A stretch of 48,213 nucleotides of DNA from Gnetum montanum (lineage: Eukaryota; Streptophyta; Gnetopsida; Gnetales; Gnetaceae). The translations under genes were made by a program, and so were the position numbers. The notes under the pieces were generated by a model that saw nothing but the letters and a program-made list of their open reading frames with translations, searched no databases and was not told the DNA's origin. How positions within the stretch are numbered: position 1 is the first letter of the stretch; the number at the start of each line of letters is the position of its first letter. The DNA lies in the NCBI GenBank assembly GCA_015680685.1, contig MNCI01010159.1:4675-52887 (forward strand), in the 5' to 3' direction. Shown here piece by piece: positions 1 through 9,395 of the stretch.

Positions 1-80
1 ATAAAAAGATAAAACAAAAAATTGAAAAATGAAAAACTAGAAAACAAAAATTGAAAAAATTAAAGAAAAATAAAAAGTTA
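1..80. repeat. A-rich low-complexity spacer of E1
   Basis: The stretch is almost entirely A with short T/G interruptions, which reads as T-rich on the element's sense strand. Similar T-rich stretches lie downstream of integrase in E5 (17220-17360) and E10 (45900-46010), with repeated ATTTTTGTTTTA-like units. Confidence 0.5.
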
Positions 81-86
81 TTAATC

Positions 87-738
87 CTACTTGTTATTGG
101 AATGGGGGATATCCCCCATAACTAATTGGTTGAGGATGACAAGGATTAATAAATGAAAGATAAGGATCCTTGCATGTTGGAAGTATTGGGGCTTGGCCAT
201 ACTTACCCCATTGGGGTTCACCCACTTGATTATAATGAGCATAGTGGGGCAATTTGTACGATGTAGTTCCCAGATAACAAGTTGACCTACTATGATGTTT
301 GAGACCATGATATGGTATGCAAGGATCGGGTTGTCGCTCTCCATTCCTGTGTTCATTAGGTCATATTATTGTTGGAGTGAGAGTTGGTGGCCCTGATGAA
401 GTTACATGAGGCGTTGGGTTTGAAGGTAAGGGTGCACCATAGTGTGGGACTTGTGCTGAGTTGGAAGATGCAGTGGCCTCAGAATTGTGTTGTCCCTTCT
501 TACGGCCGTGTTTAAAGAAATGACGCTTTTGATGTTGAGGAGGCTTTTCATTGTTGTTGGTAGAAATAGCACAAGTAATGTTCATGGGTTGTTGTGGTGG
601 TGCAGACACCTTAGGAACAGTTGGTGGCAATGTATAAGGAAGGAAAGGATGAGAATGTTGAAAGTTAGAAGGAGTATAAGGTCTACAAGGTGGTGGTCAT
701 GTTGGATGCATGGGTTGATAGTATTGAAGAGAATGGTA
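87..738 (-). pseudogene. gag: E1 gag, proline-rich C-terminal tail (frameshifted)
   Basis: This continues the E1 gag beyond its zinc knuckle. Reading on the minus strand, it is rich in Pro, Gln, His and Tyr, with stretches such as APPQQP and SNPTPHVTSSGPP. The reading frame changes at least twice. The segment at 630-361 is open for 89 residues, and the last part (about 300-90) reads as a Pro/Tyr/Gly-rich tail (GEPQWGKYGQAP) in a different frame from the longest ORF there. Pro-rich tails after the zinc knuckle are also seen in E7 (about 34260-33780). The function is probably a disordered gag segment. No enzyme motif is present. Confidence 0.5.
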
Positions 739-2028
739 CTATGGTGAGATAGAGTATGTTGGTTCAATTGGAGAAATAGGATGTTGAACAAGATAAGTGT
801 TTGGATTCGGATGATATGAAGGGTGTCTCCAGTCTAAGGGTGGATTCCCCCATGACTGGGGTTGTCGCCACTGTGATCGAGCACAGTATCTATGTATGAG
901 CTCTGGACGTAACGTGTTTCCCCAATGCTCATGCAAATGTAACAATATTGGGCATTGGCCCTTGGGGTGATCGAACAGGCATATGTTGCATTCATACGTA
1001 TGATTGGCAGTTGGGCTCTTATTTTCTTTATCCCTTCTTTTTGATTGTCTACTATTTTGTCCATACTTTTGATACATCCATTCCAACATCTTATTGATCT
1101 TTGCCTTGGCTTCTTCTAATGTTTGTTGTATTGGCAAAGATGATGTTTCCACCTTGATATTGGTTGATTTCTCCTTTTTATGATTATGGACCTTTGTTGA
1201 GTTGAGATTTTGGTCTCGTTACTATTTTTCAACATTCTCCCATTTAGCTAATTCTCCTTCTTCTTTTGCTACCCGGTCAATAAGCTCTTGGACTTGATGG
1301 GTTTGTAGTTCATATAATTGACCTTGGGCATACATCCCTAACGTTTCTTTGGTTTCATTACATAGCCCATCAATAATATGATACATTAGCCTTTCCTCGG
1401 GAAACCCATGGCTTGGACAATTGTTTAACAGTGCATAATATATTTCTAAGGCCATGTCCAAGGGTTCATGTTGTGCTTGTTTCCATCCTTGGATTTGTTT
1501 CCTCAAGGTTGACACTCTTGCATAGGTTTGATATTTTTCGTTAAAGACTCCTACCATTGTTGACCAGCGTTGTATCGAATTTGGTTTTAATAATTTATAC
1601 CATACTTTTTCTTGGTCAACGAGTGTCATAGGAAAGAGCTTAAGTTTTTTCCAACCGTTATCAATGTTGTTCCATGTGCAGGCATCGTAGAAGGCTAGTA
1701 AATTTTGTTGAGGATCTAAGTCATAGCCTCCTAGAAATTTAGGAAAGTTGTTTAAATCGAGCTTGGGTAGATGGCTCTCTTTACGATGCCTACGTGAGAT
1801 TCGAACAGCCTCCTATATTTGCGTTAAGCTTGTAGTGGCCAATGGGGGTTCATCGTCATTGGGTAAGTTATACTTTCTTGTGTTGGGATGACATTGCTTT
1901 CGTTCATGTTTATAAGAAACTCCCACTTCGGGTTGTCTACTCCAATCTTCATCGTCATATACTTCGTTGGTTCTCCAATGAACTTCCTCACTAGGTGTGG
2001 CGTTATTATCATCTTGTAGGAGAGGCAT
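739..2028 (-). pseudogene. gag: E1 gag polyprotein, near-intact with three stops
   Basis: This is the structural gag (capsid/nucleocapsid) of E1, read in one uninterrupted frame of about 430 codons from the ATG at 2028. It opens with an acidic segment (MPLLQDDNN). A capsid core follows of the plant Retrotrans_gag type, with WSTMVGVFNEKYQTY and a conserved Pro-Ser-His-Gly helix (NNCPSHGFPEERL) near residues 180-230. Then comes a basic linker and one zinc knuckle, CNICLFDHPKGQC (CX2CX3HX4C), at about 1000-960. Only three stop codons interrupt the frame: a TAG at 1813-1815 and an adjacent TAG-TAA at 1219-1224. All three are explained by Gln codon decay (CAG/CAA). It is the least damaged gag in the window and lacks the Ser/Arg-rich N-terminal section found in E7 and E10. 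Confidence 0.8.
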
Positions 2029-2149
2029 AGTGAAATTTGTGTGTGAAATTACGTGTGACTTTTAATAATTACTTCTTTCTAAGAGATATATCGTTAAGTT
2101 CTTTACAGTGACCTTGTATGATATAAATAATCTAGATAACTAGCACCAT

Positions 2150-2167
2150 CCCTGGAAATAGTGCCAA
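2150..2167 (-). other. E1 primer binding site (tRNA-Asp type)
   Basis: On the minus strand the sequence directly after the LTR reads TTGGCACTATTTCCAGG. It resembles the complement of the plant tRNA-Asp 3' end (TTGGCGCCGTTGCCGGGGA), with nearly all differences being transitions. The site would prime minus-strand DNA synthesis. Confidence 0.75.
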
Positions 2168-2993
2168 TGATGAGTGGCGAGGTACCCCTACACTCAACCA
2201 TATGAATACGAGTGTTTCACATGCGATCTGGTCGAACTCCACAGACGGACTAGTTGTGGCACCTAGATAGTTATCTTTAGGTCACAGTTTGCTATCTTCC
2301 CACCTAGACTAGTGTTATATTTTTCACATATGGCTTAGTCTAGAGTGAGGTGTATGATGTGTTCCTAATCTAACGCTACTCTTGAAGGTAGTGAAAAGTA
2401 ATATAATATTAAATTAACTAATCTAGGAGAGAGAGGGTAAGAGAATCTAATCTAGCCTACGTGCGATGAGCATCCATTCCTTGATCATCCGTACACATCT
2501 TGGACTTTGTGCATGACTACCACTGGGATTATCAAGCACAGATCCTAGGTATGCCACTGGGTTACCAAGTAGTCACACTTAAATGCTCGTAATCAAGTCG
2601 TACTCATTCCGTGGTTTAACATGAGATAAGGGTGAGAAGATATTAACTAGGAAAGTAGTAAATAACAATTAAATAAATAAATAAACAAAGTAAATGCTGC
2701 AATGATGAAGCAATCTCAATCTTTATTGCCAGTCATGTACGTGTCCAAGTACGTCACACTTGAATAAAGGATGACGTACAATTACATTCACCACACTGCG
2801 GGCAGACACTGGAAAAATAATCTATCTCTGGAGGGATCAAACTACCAAAGTTTAGCTACAATCTAACCTATTCATGTGAAACAAGGGAGAGCCACTTATT
2901 ATTTATAGACATTGCGGCAGACTACGATATCATGTACGCGATATCGCAGGGGAAGACGCGATATCGCAGCGGATGCGATATCGCATCCCATCG
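2168..2993 (-). repeat. E1 5' LTR
   Basis: The inner boundary (TGATGAG on the plus strand, so ...CTCATCA on the sense strand) is clear and abuts the primer site. On the sense strand the order is a U3 with three GCGATATCGC palindromes (2938-2984), a TATA box (TATAAATA, about 2899-2908), an R region with AATAAA near 2765 and a long U5. The outer boundary near 2993 is tentative. The tip reads CGATGGG rather than TGATGAG, and E2-type internal sequence starts immediately after. U5 is related to those of E5, E7 and E10 but more diverged. Confidence 0.7.
2938..2988. promoter_or_regulatory. GCGATATCGC palindrome array in E1 U3
   Basis: Three copies of the perfect 10-bp palindrome GCGATATCGC lie at 2938-2947, 2958-2967 and 2975-2984. 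The last is embedded in the perfect 18-bp palindrome GGATGCGATATCGCATCC (2971-2988). A weaker ACGATATCATGTACG lies just before. The array is about 30 bp upstream (sense strand) of the TATA box and is CpG-dense in an AT-rich window. The position suggests promoter binding sites, by inference only. Confidence 0.65.
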
Positions 2994-3492
2994 AACCTCT
3001 AACCTAATATCTACCATACCCACAACCTAGCCAACATGCTTCATATTGAGGCAAGGTAGCATCTACATTATATCTTATCTATCCTTGCTAATTTGTGATT
3101 ATGTTATGTGTGCAGATGGCGATCACATGAACAATGGACTGGAATAGGAGGGAGCACTTAGGATGAACTGGAGCAAGAGCATTTATGCAAGGAACAAGCT
3201 TAGTCATGTCGCCATGGATGAACCACGGTGTGCACATTTTTGACATCGGTAGCAATGCCCCTCATTTTCTTTTCTCTCTCTCTCTTCAAGTTGTCAAATG
3301 AGGATCTGGATGTCACCTATGTACAATGTTCACCACAATGGTTATGAACACCAATTTTGTAATATGTTTGTCAATCCGTTCACCAGGCACTTTGAGTCTA
3401 TCATTCCATGTCACCATCAGTTGTTGTCCAATCAATAATCCCATACCTTCCCAATATTTTGTAAGGAACTTAAGAATGAGTTTTCATTATAT

Positions 3493-3502
3493 CATGGGGG
3501 TA
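3493..3502 (+). other. E2 polypurine tract
   Basis: CATGGGGGTA directly precedes the LTR tip TAATGAG. It matches GTGGGGGTA before the E10 3' LTR and the reverse complements at the E5 and E7 3' LTRs. It would prime plus-strand DNA synthesis. Confidence 0.7.
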
Positions 3503-4060
3503 TAATGAGTCACTAAATAAGCAACCCAATATTAGACCCCCAATATCAGATACACGATATTGGATAAACCAAGCAACATCGGACATGCGATGTCGAAGGC
3601 TATCTCGTTGTCTATAAATAAGAGACATGGGCACTTGGTTTGGATAGTATTTTTTTCAGTCCCTTAGCTGAACTCTTACAATTTTTCTCTTCCAAATTTA
3701 GAGTTATTTCTAAGTGCCTGCAATAGGAGTCATAGAGTGAATGAATCTTTATTTGAGCATTGTGTACCTGAGCACACCTTATGTCTAAAAATAAAGATGA
3801 ACTTTGTGATGAACTTTGCAACATTCAGAATAGCTTAACTATTGCATTTAATGTTATTTACTATTATTTGATGCTTTCATTAGTTAATCAATGTTATTTC
3901 TATAAAATTATTAATTATCAAAGAATTAGCATACTCAGCATGACCACTTTGAGCATATGTGGAACACTTGGTAACCCGTAACGACTATCATTTGGTAATC
4001 CCAATAGTGTTACACTGGTTTAGGATGTGTCCGGAGAGTGGGAATAGATGCTGGTGTTAG
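3503..4060 (+). repeat. E2 3' LTR, truncated
   Basis: It begins TAATGAG (mutated TGATGAG). U3 holds two imperfect inverted repeats, CAATATC/GATATTG at 3541-3562 and CATCG/CGATG at 3577-3592, which look like decayed relatives of the E1 palindromes. A TATA box (TATAAATA) lies at 3613-3620 and AATAAA at 3790-3795, after the TTTATTTGAGCATT block shared with E7 and E10. U5 carries the GGTAATCCCAA block. The last ~400 bp of a full LTR are missing after about 4060. Confidence 0.75.
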
Positions 4061-4199
4061 GATTTTAATAATAATGCTTCAATTGATAATGTAAGAATTG
4101 TCTATTCATTCCCTAGAAAAGATGAAATTCCTAATTTGATTCCTATGAATCTTAAGTAATATAAAGAAAATGTTTCTACCAATGCTTCATTGATCTTGA

Positions 4200-5165
4200 T
4201 GAGTGATCATGAATATGTACAAGTACATGAAGACACTAGGCATGCTTTTTTTATTCTTTTAACACCTACAACATGTGAAGGGAAGTAAGCAAATGAAGTT
4301 TTAATAATGGTGTAACCTTTAGCACAAGAATTTACTAGTGTGTTGAAGGGTAAGTTGGAAGGTTTTTCTCTTATGATATCAATTTAACATCAAATTAACT
4401 TCTTTCTGGAAGTAATAATACCAAATGAGAGAGCCTATTGAATGACTCCAAGTTAAACATAAGGGATTCATAGGGAGGTAAGTGAGTTACTCTCAAATGG
4501 TTTCATTAAGGAGTACATTTTCCCATATTTTATACTAGCAATGTTAGTGTCTAAGAAAGACATAGATGAGATGAGAATATGCAATGAATTTAGGACTATG
4601 AATAGGATTATCATTAAGTATAGATTTTCTATTCCTAAATGGATGAAATTATTGATTTTTTGGCTAATGTTAAAGTATTCTCCAAGATTAATATAAAGAA
4701 TAATTATCATCAAATAATAATTAGGCTAGGGAATGAATGAAAAAGTACTTTCAAAAATCTTGATGGTTTGTATGAGTGGTTAGTCATGCCATTTAGCCAA
4801 ACAAATGCTACAACCACATTTATTAAAAAAATGAATGATGTTTTAAGATATCTTAATGTAAAATGTTGCATTTTAATTTATAATGATATTCTTATTTATA
4901 ATTCCAATGAGGATGAGCATGTGCAACACTTGAGAATGGTATTTTCCAAGTTGCATGAAGTTCAATTAGTAGTAAATGTGAAGAAATGTTACTTTACGAA
5001 GAGTAAAACTATTTACTTAGGTCATGTAATCTTTAAAAATCAAGTGCAATTGGATCCTAGTAAGATCAAGATAATTAGATATTGTCATTCACCAAAGAAT
5101 GTTAGATAGGTGAGATATTTCCTTAGGTTAACTAGTTTTTATAAGAGATTCCTTAGAAATTTTAA
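4200..5165 (+). pseudogene. pol: E3 reverse transcriptase, broken
   Basis: RNA-directed DNA polymerase domain. The N-terminal part (4370-4760) is recognisable but interrupted: EFRTMNRIIIKYRFSIPK at about 4587-4640 is the conserved fingers segment. From 4768 an open stretch of 113 codons gives YEWLVMPF (motif B region), then the active-site loop YNDIL (4879-4893), in which one catalytic Asp is Asn. LGHVIF and a thumb segment with SFYKRFLRNF (about 5136-5165) follow. A TAG at 5107 interrupts the thumb. The substituted catalytic residue and stops make it non-functional. Confidence 0.8.
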
Positions 5166-5185
5166 TTTTATTACATGAACTATGA

Positions 5186-5665
5186 TTGTTTTCTATGAAC
5201 AATACTTATTTTGAGTGGGATAATGAAAAAAAATTATTCCAAGCTTTTAAAGCTAAAATTTTTAGTGCTTTAATTTTGGCTATTTCAAATTTCTCCAAGA
5301 TTTTTGAAGTGGAGGTGGATGTACGTGGACTTGTGATTGATGATGTGTTATCACAAGAGGGTAAGGCCATTGCATTCTTTCCTAAAACTTTTAATGAGTC
5401 TAGGCAAAAGTATAGTATCTATGAGAAAGATTTATATGCTATAATTCACACCATTAAAAATTAAAGATATTAATTATTGGATAGTAAATTTCTACTTTTA
5501 TCTAATCTTAAGACATTACAATTTTTGAATTTACAAAAGAATTTAACTAAGCATATGAAATGTGCTGAGTAGCTACAAGAAATTCACTTTGTGTTAAAGC
5601 ATACAAGTGGGAAAAGTAATGTTCTATAAAATGCTCTCTCAAGGATTCATGTGGTAAATCACTCA
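5186..5665 (+). pseudogene. pol: E3 RNase H domain, broken
   Basis: Open for 92 codons (5186-5464), with FEVEVDVRGLVIDDVLSQEGKAIAFFPKTF and QKYSIYEKDLYAII. This is the plant Ty3/gypsy RNase H pattern, in which the conserved D-A-S is replaced by D-V-R. A stop ends the open part. The continuation to 5665 is still readable: LKTLQFLNLQKNLTKHMK, then the tether KHTSGKSNVL and a decayed ALSR end at about 5630-5650. It would have degraded the RNA strand of RNA/DNA hybrids. Confidence 0.75.
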
Positions 5666-5839
5666 AGTGATCAAGTACAGAAACCTGAGGCATTTACTTC
5701 CTTGTATCTAGATTAATGCAAATCTTGGTAAGATTTTAAAGCATCTCAATGCTCCATTACTTGGTAGAGTGGACAAGTGAAGATACTATCATCAAAACCT
5801 ATGAGCTTAATTACAAGAATTAATCTTGGCCAAGTATGC

Positions 5840-6760
5840 ATAATGATGGAAATAAACTTGTTAGGAAGTGTCTTATTTATTAAAAGTACAAGGATGGTAA
5901 ATGCATTGCATGTCATTATTTGCCTTTTTATACTTCATGGGAAAGTGTCTCATTAGAGTTTTTTTGTGAGATTCCAAAGACTCAATATAGACATGATTCT
6001 ATTTTTGTTATTGTTGATATATTCACTAAAATGGCACATTTCATTTCATGTAACTGAATAATTAATGCATCTCATGTTGCTTACTTATTCTTTCAAAATT
6101 TTATTAGATTACATAGTATCCCATTGAATATTGTGAGCGATAAAGATGTAAATTTTTCAAGTCATTTTTGAAGATCATTATGAAATTTTTTTTATATTAA
6201 ATTATCTTTCTCTACTTCCTATCTTCCATAAAGTGATGACTAAACTAAAGTTGTAAATAAATCATTGCACAAAATGTTAAGGTGTCTTTGTAAGGATTAA
6301 CCCAATAGATGGAAAAATCTTTTAGCACATGTCAATTTTAGTTATAATAGGTCAAGTTGAGGGTAACTATAATTTTTCTCTTAGAATGGTTGATAATTCA
6401 AGAAGTTTGATGATCGTGCATTTCTTAGTATTCATTTTTTAAAGAATATGCAAAGGATGCATCATCAAGTTAAGGCTAAATTGGAAGCCAAAACATAAGA
6501 AATTGCTAAGAGTAAGAATCTAGATAAGAGAAAAATGAGACTTAATGTTAGTAATTTTGTGTATTATATTAAGGTAAGGGGAGCATGAGGAATGAGAAAA
6601 TCTTCAATCTTAAGTGTAAGAAGATTTTTTGATTCCAAATTAGGTGCCAAAGTTAATGATAATGCTTATGATCTTGATCTTCCTAATCATATTCCATTTT
6701 TTTGGTGTATTCAATATTTTAGATTTGAACAATCTTCGTGGCAAGATGCTTGTATTTGAC
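5840..6760 (+). pseudogene. pol: E3 integrase, broken
   Basis: Integrase catalytic core. RHDSIFVIVDIFTKMAHFISC (5990-6050) contains the first Asp region, and HSIPLNIVSDKDVNFSSHF (6112-6170) the second. The third segment (about 6225-6260) is eroded. Downstream, MHHQVKAKLEAK and NAYDLDLPNHIPF (6655-6700) match the C-terminal GPY/F-type region of chromoviral integrases. Multiple stops are consistent with Trp and Gln codon decay, and frames shift. No active enzyme is possible. Confidence 0.75.
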
Positions 6761-6823
6761 CTTGAGGATAGCATTGAAGTCCTTAAGGAAGCATTTTAAG
6801 GCCAAAGTTTATCCAAAGCTTCA

Positions 6824-6932
6824 AGGAAACCTATTGTGCTACAAGAAAGGGAGGCTAGAAGTACATGAGAAAAGAAGATGCATGAGTACTTAATCCATTA
6901 GAGTGATGAAGAACTTGAAGATGCAATTTAAG
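6824..6932 (+). pseudogene. E3 chromodomain remnant
   Basis: In one frame the sequence reads KPIVLQEREARST, stop, EKKMHEYLIH, stop, SDEELEDAI, stop. The pattern fits a short chromodomain at the integrase C-terminus (EYL-V/I-x-W core followed by E-D-A-T-W). The stops are TGA where Arg (CGA) is expected, then TAG and TAA where Trp is expected. In chromoviruses this domain tethers integration to modified histones. It is too decayed for function. Confidence 0.6.
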
Positions 6933-7700
6933 TTCATGACTATGGCTTGGCTTTATGAGGGCTTTATGTCATCCCAAGTTTAAATCCTTTTAATGTATTT
7001 TGCATGAGTATGAATGTGTTTAGGCATGTTTCAATGAGTTCAAGATATTCTAGAATTACGATGGAATTTTTTAAGGTGTTTTGTCAATTCTATCTTTAGT
7101 TAAGACATCTTCCAAGACATTCTAGGAAGCCTAGATATTTTTCAAAACATTTTGGGTACTTAAGATATCTCCAGGGATGTCTAACCTAAAACTACCAAGC
7201 ATTCTGGCAAGAGTCTCAAATGCCTAAGATATCTTGACAACAAACATGGGGATTTTAGGAATAAATTCCAACCAATATAAATTTGAATTTAAATCACCAA
7301 AGGAAAATGAAAGGTTACTACAAGAGGGATAAATTAGCATAAAGTGTTTAAGCTTATGCCAAAATTATGGAGAAAAAATTTAAGAGTCATGTGTGACATG
7401 AGAGTTGAGCTCATCTTGAGCACTCTTATTGTAAGCCATTTTGACCATTTTATAAGTATGAGGAAGTCATTCTTATATGGATTTGAACCTTGTGTGAGAG
7501 GTATTGGTGTGAGGATCTTTAGTACTTATCTATTCTTAGGACATTACTTCCATTTTATTTAATACTCTATTTTATTTTTGCAAGAAAAAATAAAGATCTA
7601 TTTTCTTTTCTTGTTCATTGCAAGTTTTTGATTGAGGGTTTGCACATTAATTAGCCTTTGATGAGGCTAGATCCATACTAGTATGTCCTTTATTCTCTTC
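6933..7700 (+). repeat. E3 3' region, probable LTR
   Basis: Non-coding sequence follows the chromodomain. Between 7040 and 7240 there are repeated AGATATCTTC / AAGACATTCTAGG-like units, then TATA-like sequences at about 7279 and 7450 and AATAAAGATC near 7589. This is the order expected of U3-R-U5. The termini are not clear and no second LTR is available for comparison. The 72-codon ORF at 7344-7562 lies inside it and has no recognisable domain. Confidence 0.4.
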
Positions 7701-7796
7701 CATTTATAAAATTTTATCAACAATATACTTGAGAGTATTTCTTATGTCTTCCATATCTTTAGCTAAATCATAAACTATTTTCTTCTTTAGTGGCAT
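7700..7796 (-). pseudogene. gag: E4 gag N-terminus, truncated
   Basis: The ATG is at 7796-7794 and the frame reads MPLKKKIVYDLAKDMEDI, continuing to a stop after about 32 codons. It parallels E9, which begins MAPRRKIV, stop, DLTKALKK. In both, the CTTTTAGGTCATTT block lies just before the ATG. Only the basic N-terminal segment remains, so no capsid core is present. Confidence 0.55.
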
Positions 7797-8163
7797 GATA
7801 GAAATGACCTAAAAGGTAAGATTCACAAAGATCTACATAGAAAAATAAATGATCAATAATATCTACTATTATAATTGGAGTATTTAAAGATTAACAAGCA
7901 AGAATTATGCAAATCCTAGTTGAAATAAGCTTAAGATATTCAAACCCTATCTATTAAGAGAAAACAGATACCATATTTTATAATTAGTTTCTAGTACTCT
8001 AATGAAATGACCAAACTGATGATCAAATAATTTATCTAAATCCTAAGGAGTATAAAAATATCAACAAATGCAAATTACAAACCAAAATGATAATCTAGAA
8101 GAGTGATTCCTTGTATTTAAGATGAGGATTCTGCACTTGAATTGAATCATCTTCCAAACCAAA

Positions 8164-8176
8164 TGCTCCAATACTA
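8164..8176 (-). other. E4 primer binding site (initiator Met type)
   Basis: The minus strand reads TAGTATTGGAGCA. It resembles the plant initiator-tRNA-Met primer site TGGTATCAGAGCA with three changes. E9 has TGCTATCAAAGC at the matching place. Confidence 0.5.
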
Positions 8177-9000
8177 ATATGGTGAGAAGCTTCCTTGGAT
8201 TCAAAATCCAAGCTCACCTTAGAGTAGATCCAAAATAAAACCATAATTAAATAAGGAAATAAAAGTGTACCTTATTTTTGCTCAAAAGAAAATAAAATCC
8301 AATGCTTAAATGGAAGTCAAACACTCAAAAGGATAAGCAATTAATTAGTTAAACCCTCACTTCATGTATAATACAAGAAGAATTATCAAGAGGAAGATCA
8401 CACTTTCTCTCTACATCGAAGAAATACACGTAATCTCTTCCTTAAGCTAACAAGACACATGATTATGTAAATGACATGTGACACACTTCTTTACACTACC
8501 TTCATCTTTTATAATCTTTATGATAATCATTGATCTTCCTTGACTATTAATATTTCCATTAAAAATCATGTCCTTTTCAAGAAAATTACTTTTTCTGAGA
8601 CTATAAGCACCTATGATTCATAGCCACCTAGCACTTTACAAACTATAACTTACATCCTATCACATTGGTAAAACTCAAATATTTTTCTTCTATATTTCTT
8701 GGTTAATTATGATAGACTATGACATACAATTTTAGATTACAACATTGCTATAACTCGCAAGAGCCTGCAACTCACTATGTGACATGACAAATAAAAAATT
8801 TTAGCACTTGTCACAAACTATGTCTAACTTCAATTCACAATAGTCTACAATTATAAAATGTGATAGACTACGATCCATAGTTAGCTCATAGTTGCTTGCA
8901 CAATTACAAAAACACATTAAAATAACTCAAAAACTACTACCAAAATATAAATAAGCAATTACTATGAATCCAAGGAAACAGTAATGATATAGATTATTTA
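8177..9000 (-). repeat. E4 LTR (boundaries approximate)
   Basis: This lies upstream of the primer site on the minus strand. It holds a TATA-like GATTATAAAAGATG near 8500-8515 and an AT-rich U5. The U3 (8600-8900) has several short dispersed repeats of the type ATAGTCTATCAC / TAGACTATTGTGA. The outer end is placed near 9000-9050, because LINE sequence is readable beyond it. Confidence 0.45.
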
Positions 9001-9049
9001 AGAATATGGGTTTATATTCTCAGTAATAATCTCTCTTATTAGTTCCATA

Positions 9050-9395
9050 GTTAACACTTTTATTTTGTCTATTCACTTTCATTTTTGTCTATTCACAAAA
9101 TATTTGTAGTTGATGTAACATTACTTTTAATCATATTTCTAAATTTTCTATTAGTGCTACATCATCTACAAATATTAAAAGTTGTATACATGATTGATCC
9201 CTTTTAATAGCATAATTTATGGGTACCTCTTTAATCCATTCTTCTAGTTCATTAATAGAAATTTCAAATAAAGTTAGTGAAAGAGGATCATATTCTTTAT
9301 TCCTATATTACTATAAAAATAATAATATTATCTAGTTTCTTTATATTTTAATTCAAAAATTATTTTTTATATAAATTTTGAATAGAATTAACATT
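9050..9395 (-). pseudogene. L-B LINE reverse transcriptase, palm fragment (third piece)
   Basis: The minus strand reads DPLSLTLFEISINELEEWIKEV and then FVDDVALIENLE (9172-9149 is the active-site motif, both Asp kept), followed by a FC...TKMKVN segment. This is the motif B to D region of a plant non-LTR retrotransposon RT. It is the continuation of the N-terminal RT part at 11316-10735, separated from it by L-A. The 3' side is lost where E4's LTR begins. Confidence 0.7.

Larger units (their letters stand above)
1..2993 (-). mobile_element. E1: Ty3/gypsy (Athila/Tat-like) element, 5' part
   Basis: This minus-strand element runs from its 5' LTR (right, 2168-2993) through the primer site and a long gag to an A-rich stretch at the window edge. 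The LTR tip, primer site and gag are recognisably related to E5, E7 and E10. The gag has a shorter N-terminus and a longer proline-rich tail than theirs. No protease, RT or integrase is seen before the A-rich tract, although in E5 and E10 a similar T/A-rich tract lies only after integrase. The copy may therefore be gag-only, but its 3' end is outside the window. It appears to sit inside the 3' internal part of E2. Confidence 0.75.
2994..4060 (+). mobile_element. E2: 3' end of a Ty3/gypsy element, plus strand
   Basis: Only the 3' untranslated region, polypurine tract and most of an LTR remain. From about 3000 the sequence aligns by eye with E10 47310-47823 and with the reverse complement of E7 near 28930-29400. 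Shared blocks include GAGGCAAGGTA, a TCTCTCTCTC tract, and the segment CCCATACCTTCCCAATATT before the polypurine tract. The left side is cut by E1 and the LTR is cut at about 4060, where chromovirus sequence (E3) begins. Confidence 0.75.
4061..7700 (+). mobile_element. E3: decayed chromovirus-like Ty3/gypsy element
   Basis: Plus-strand pol remnants occur in the order RT, RNase H, integrase, chromodomain, followed by an LTR-like region. There is no recognisable gag or 5' LTR. The left edge is the point where E2's LTR stops. Reading frames shift repeatedly and stop codons are common. The chromodomain remnant and the wording of the integrase core place it with the chromoviruses rather than with the tRNA-Asp-type elements around it. 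Confidence 0.75.
7700..9050 (-). mobile_element. E4: 5' end of a chromovirus-like element, minus strand
   Basis: Reading right to left there is an LTR (about 9000-8177), a primer site, a leader of about 370 bp and the first ~30 codons of gag. The leader and gag start align by eye with E9 (38115-38530): GAATCCTCATCT, AAGGAATCACTCT and CTTTTAGGTCATTT are shared. E4 is cut at about 7700 against the E3 LTR-like region. Confidence 0.65.
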
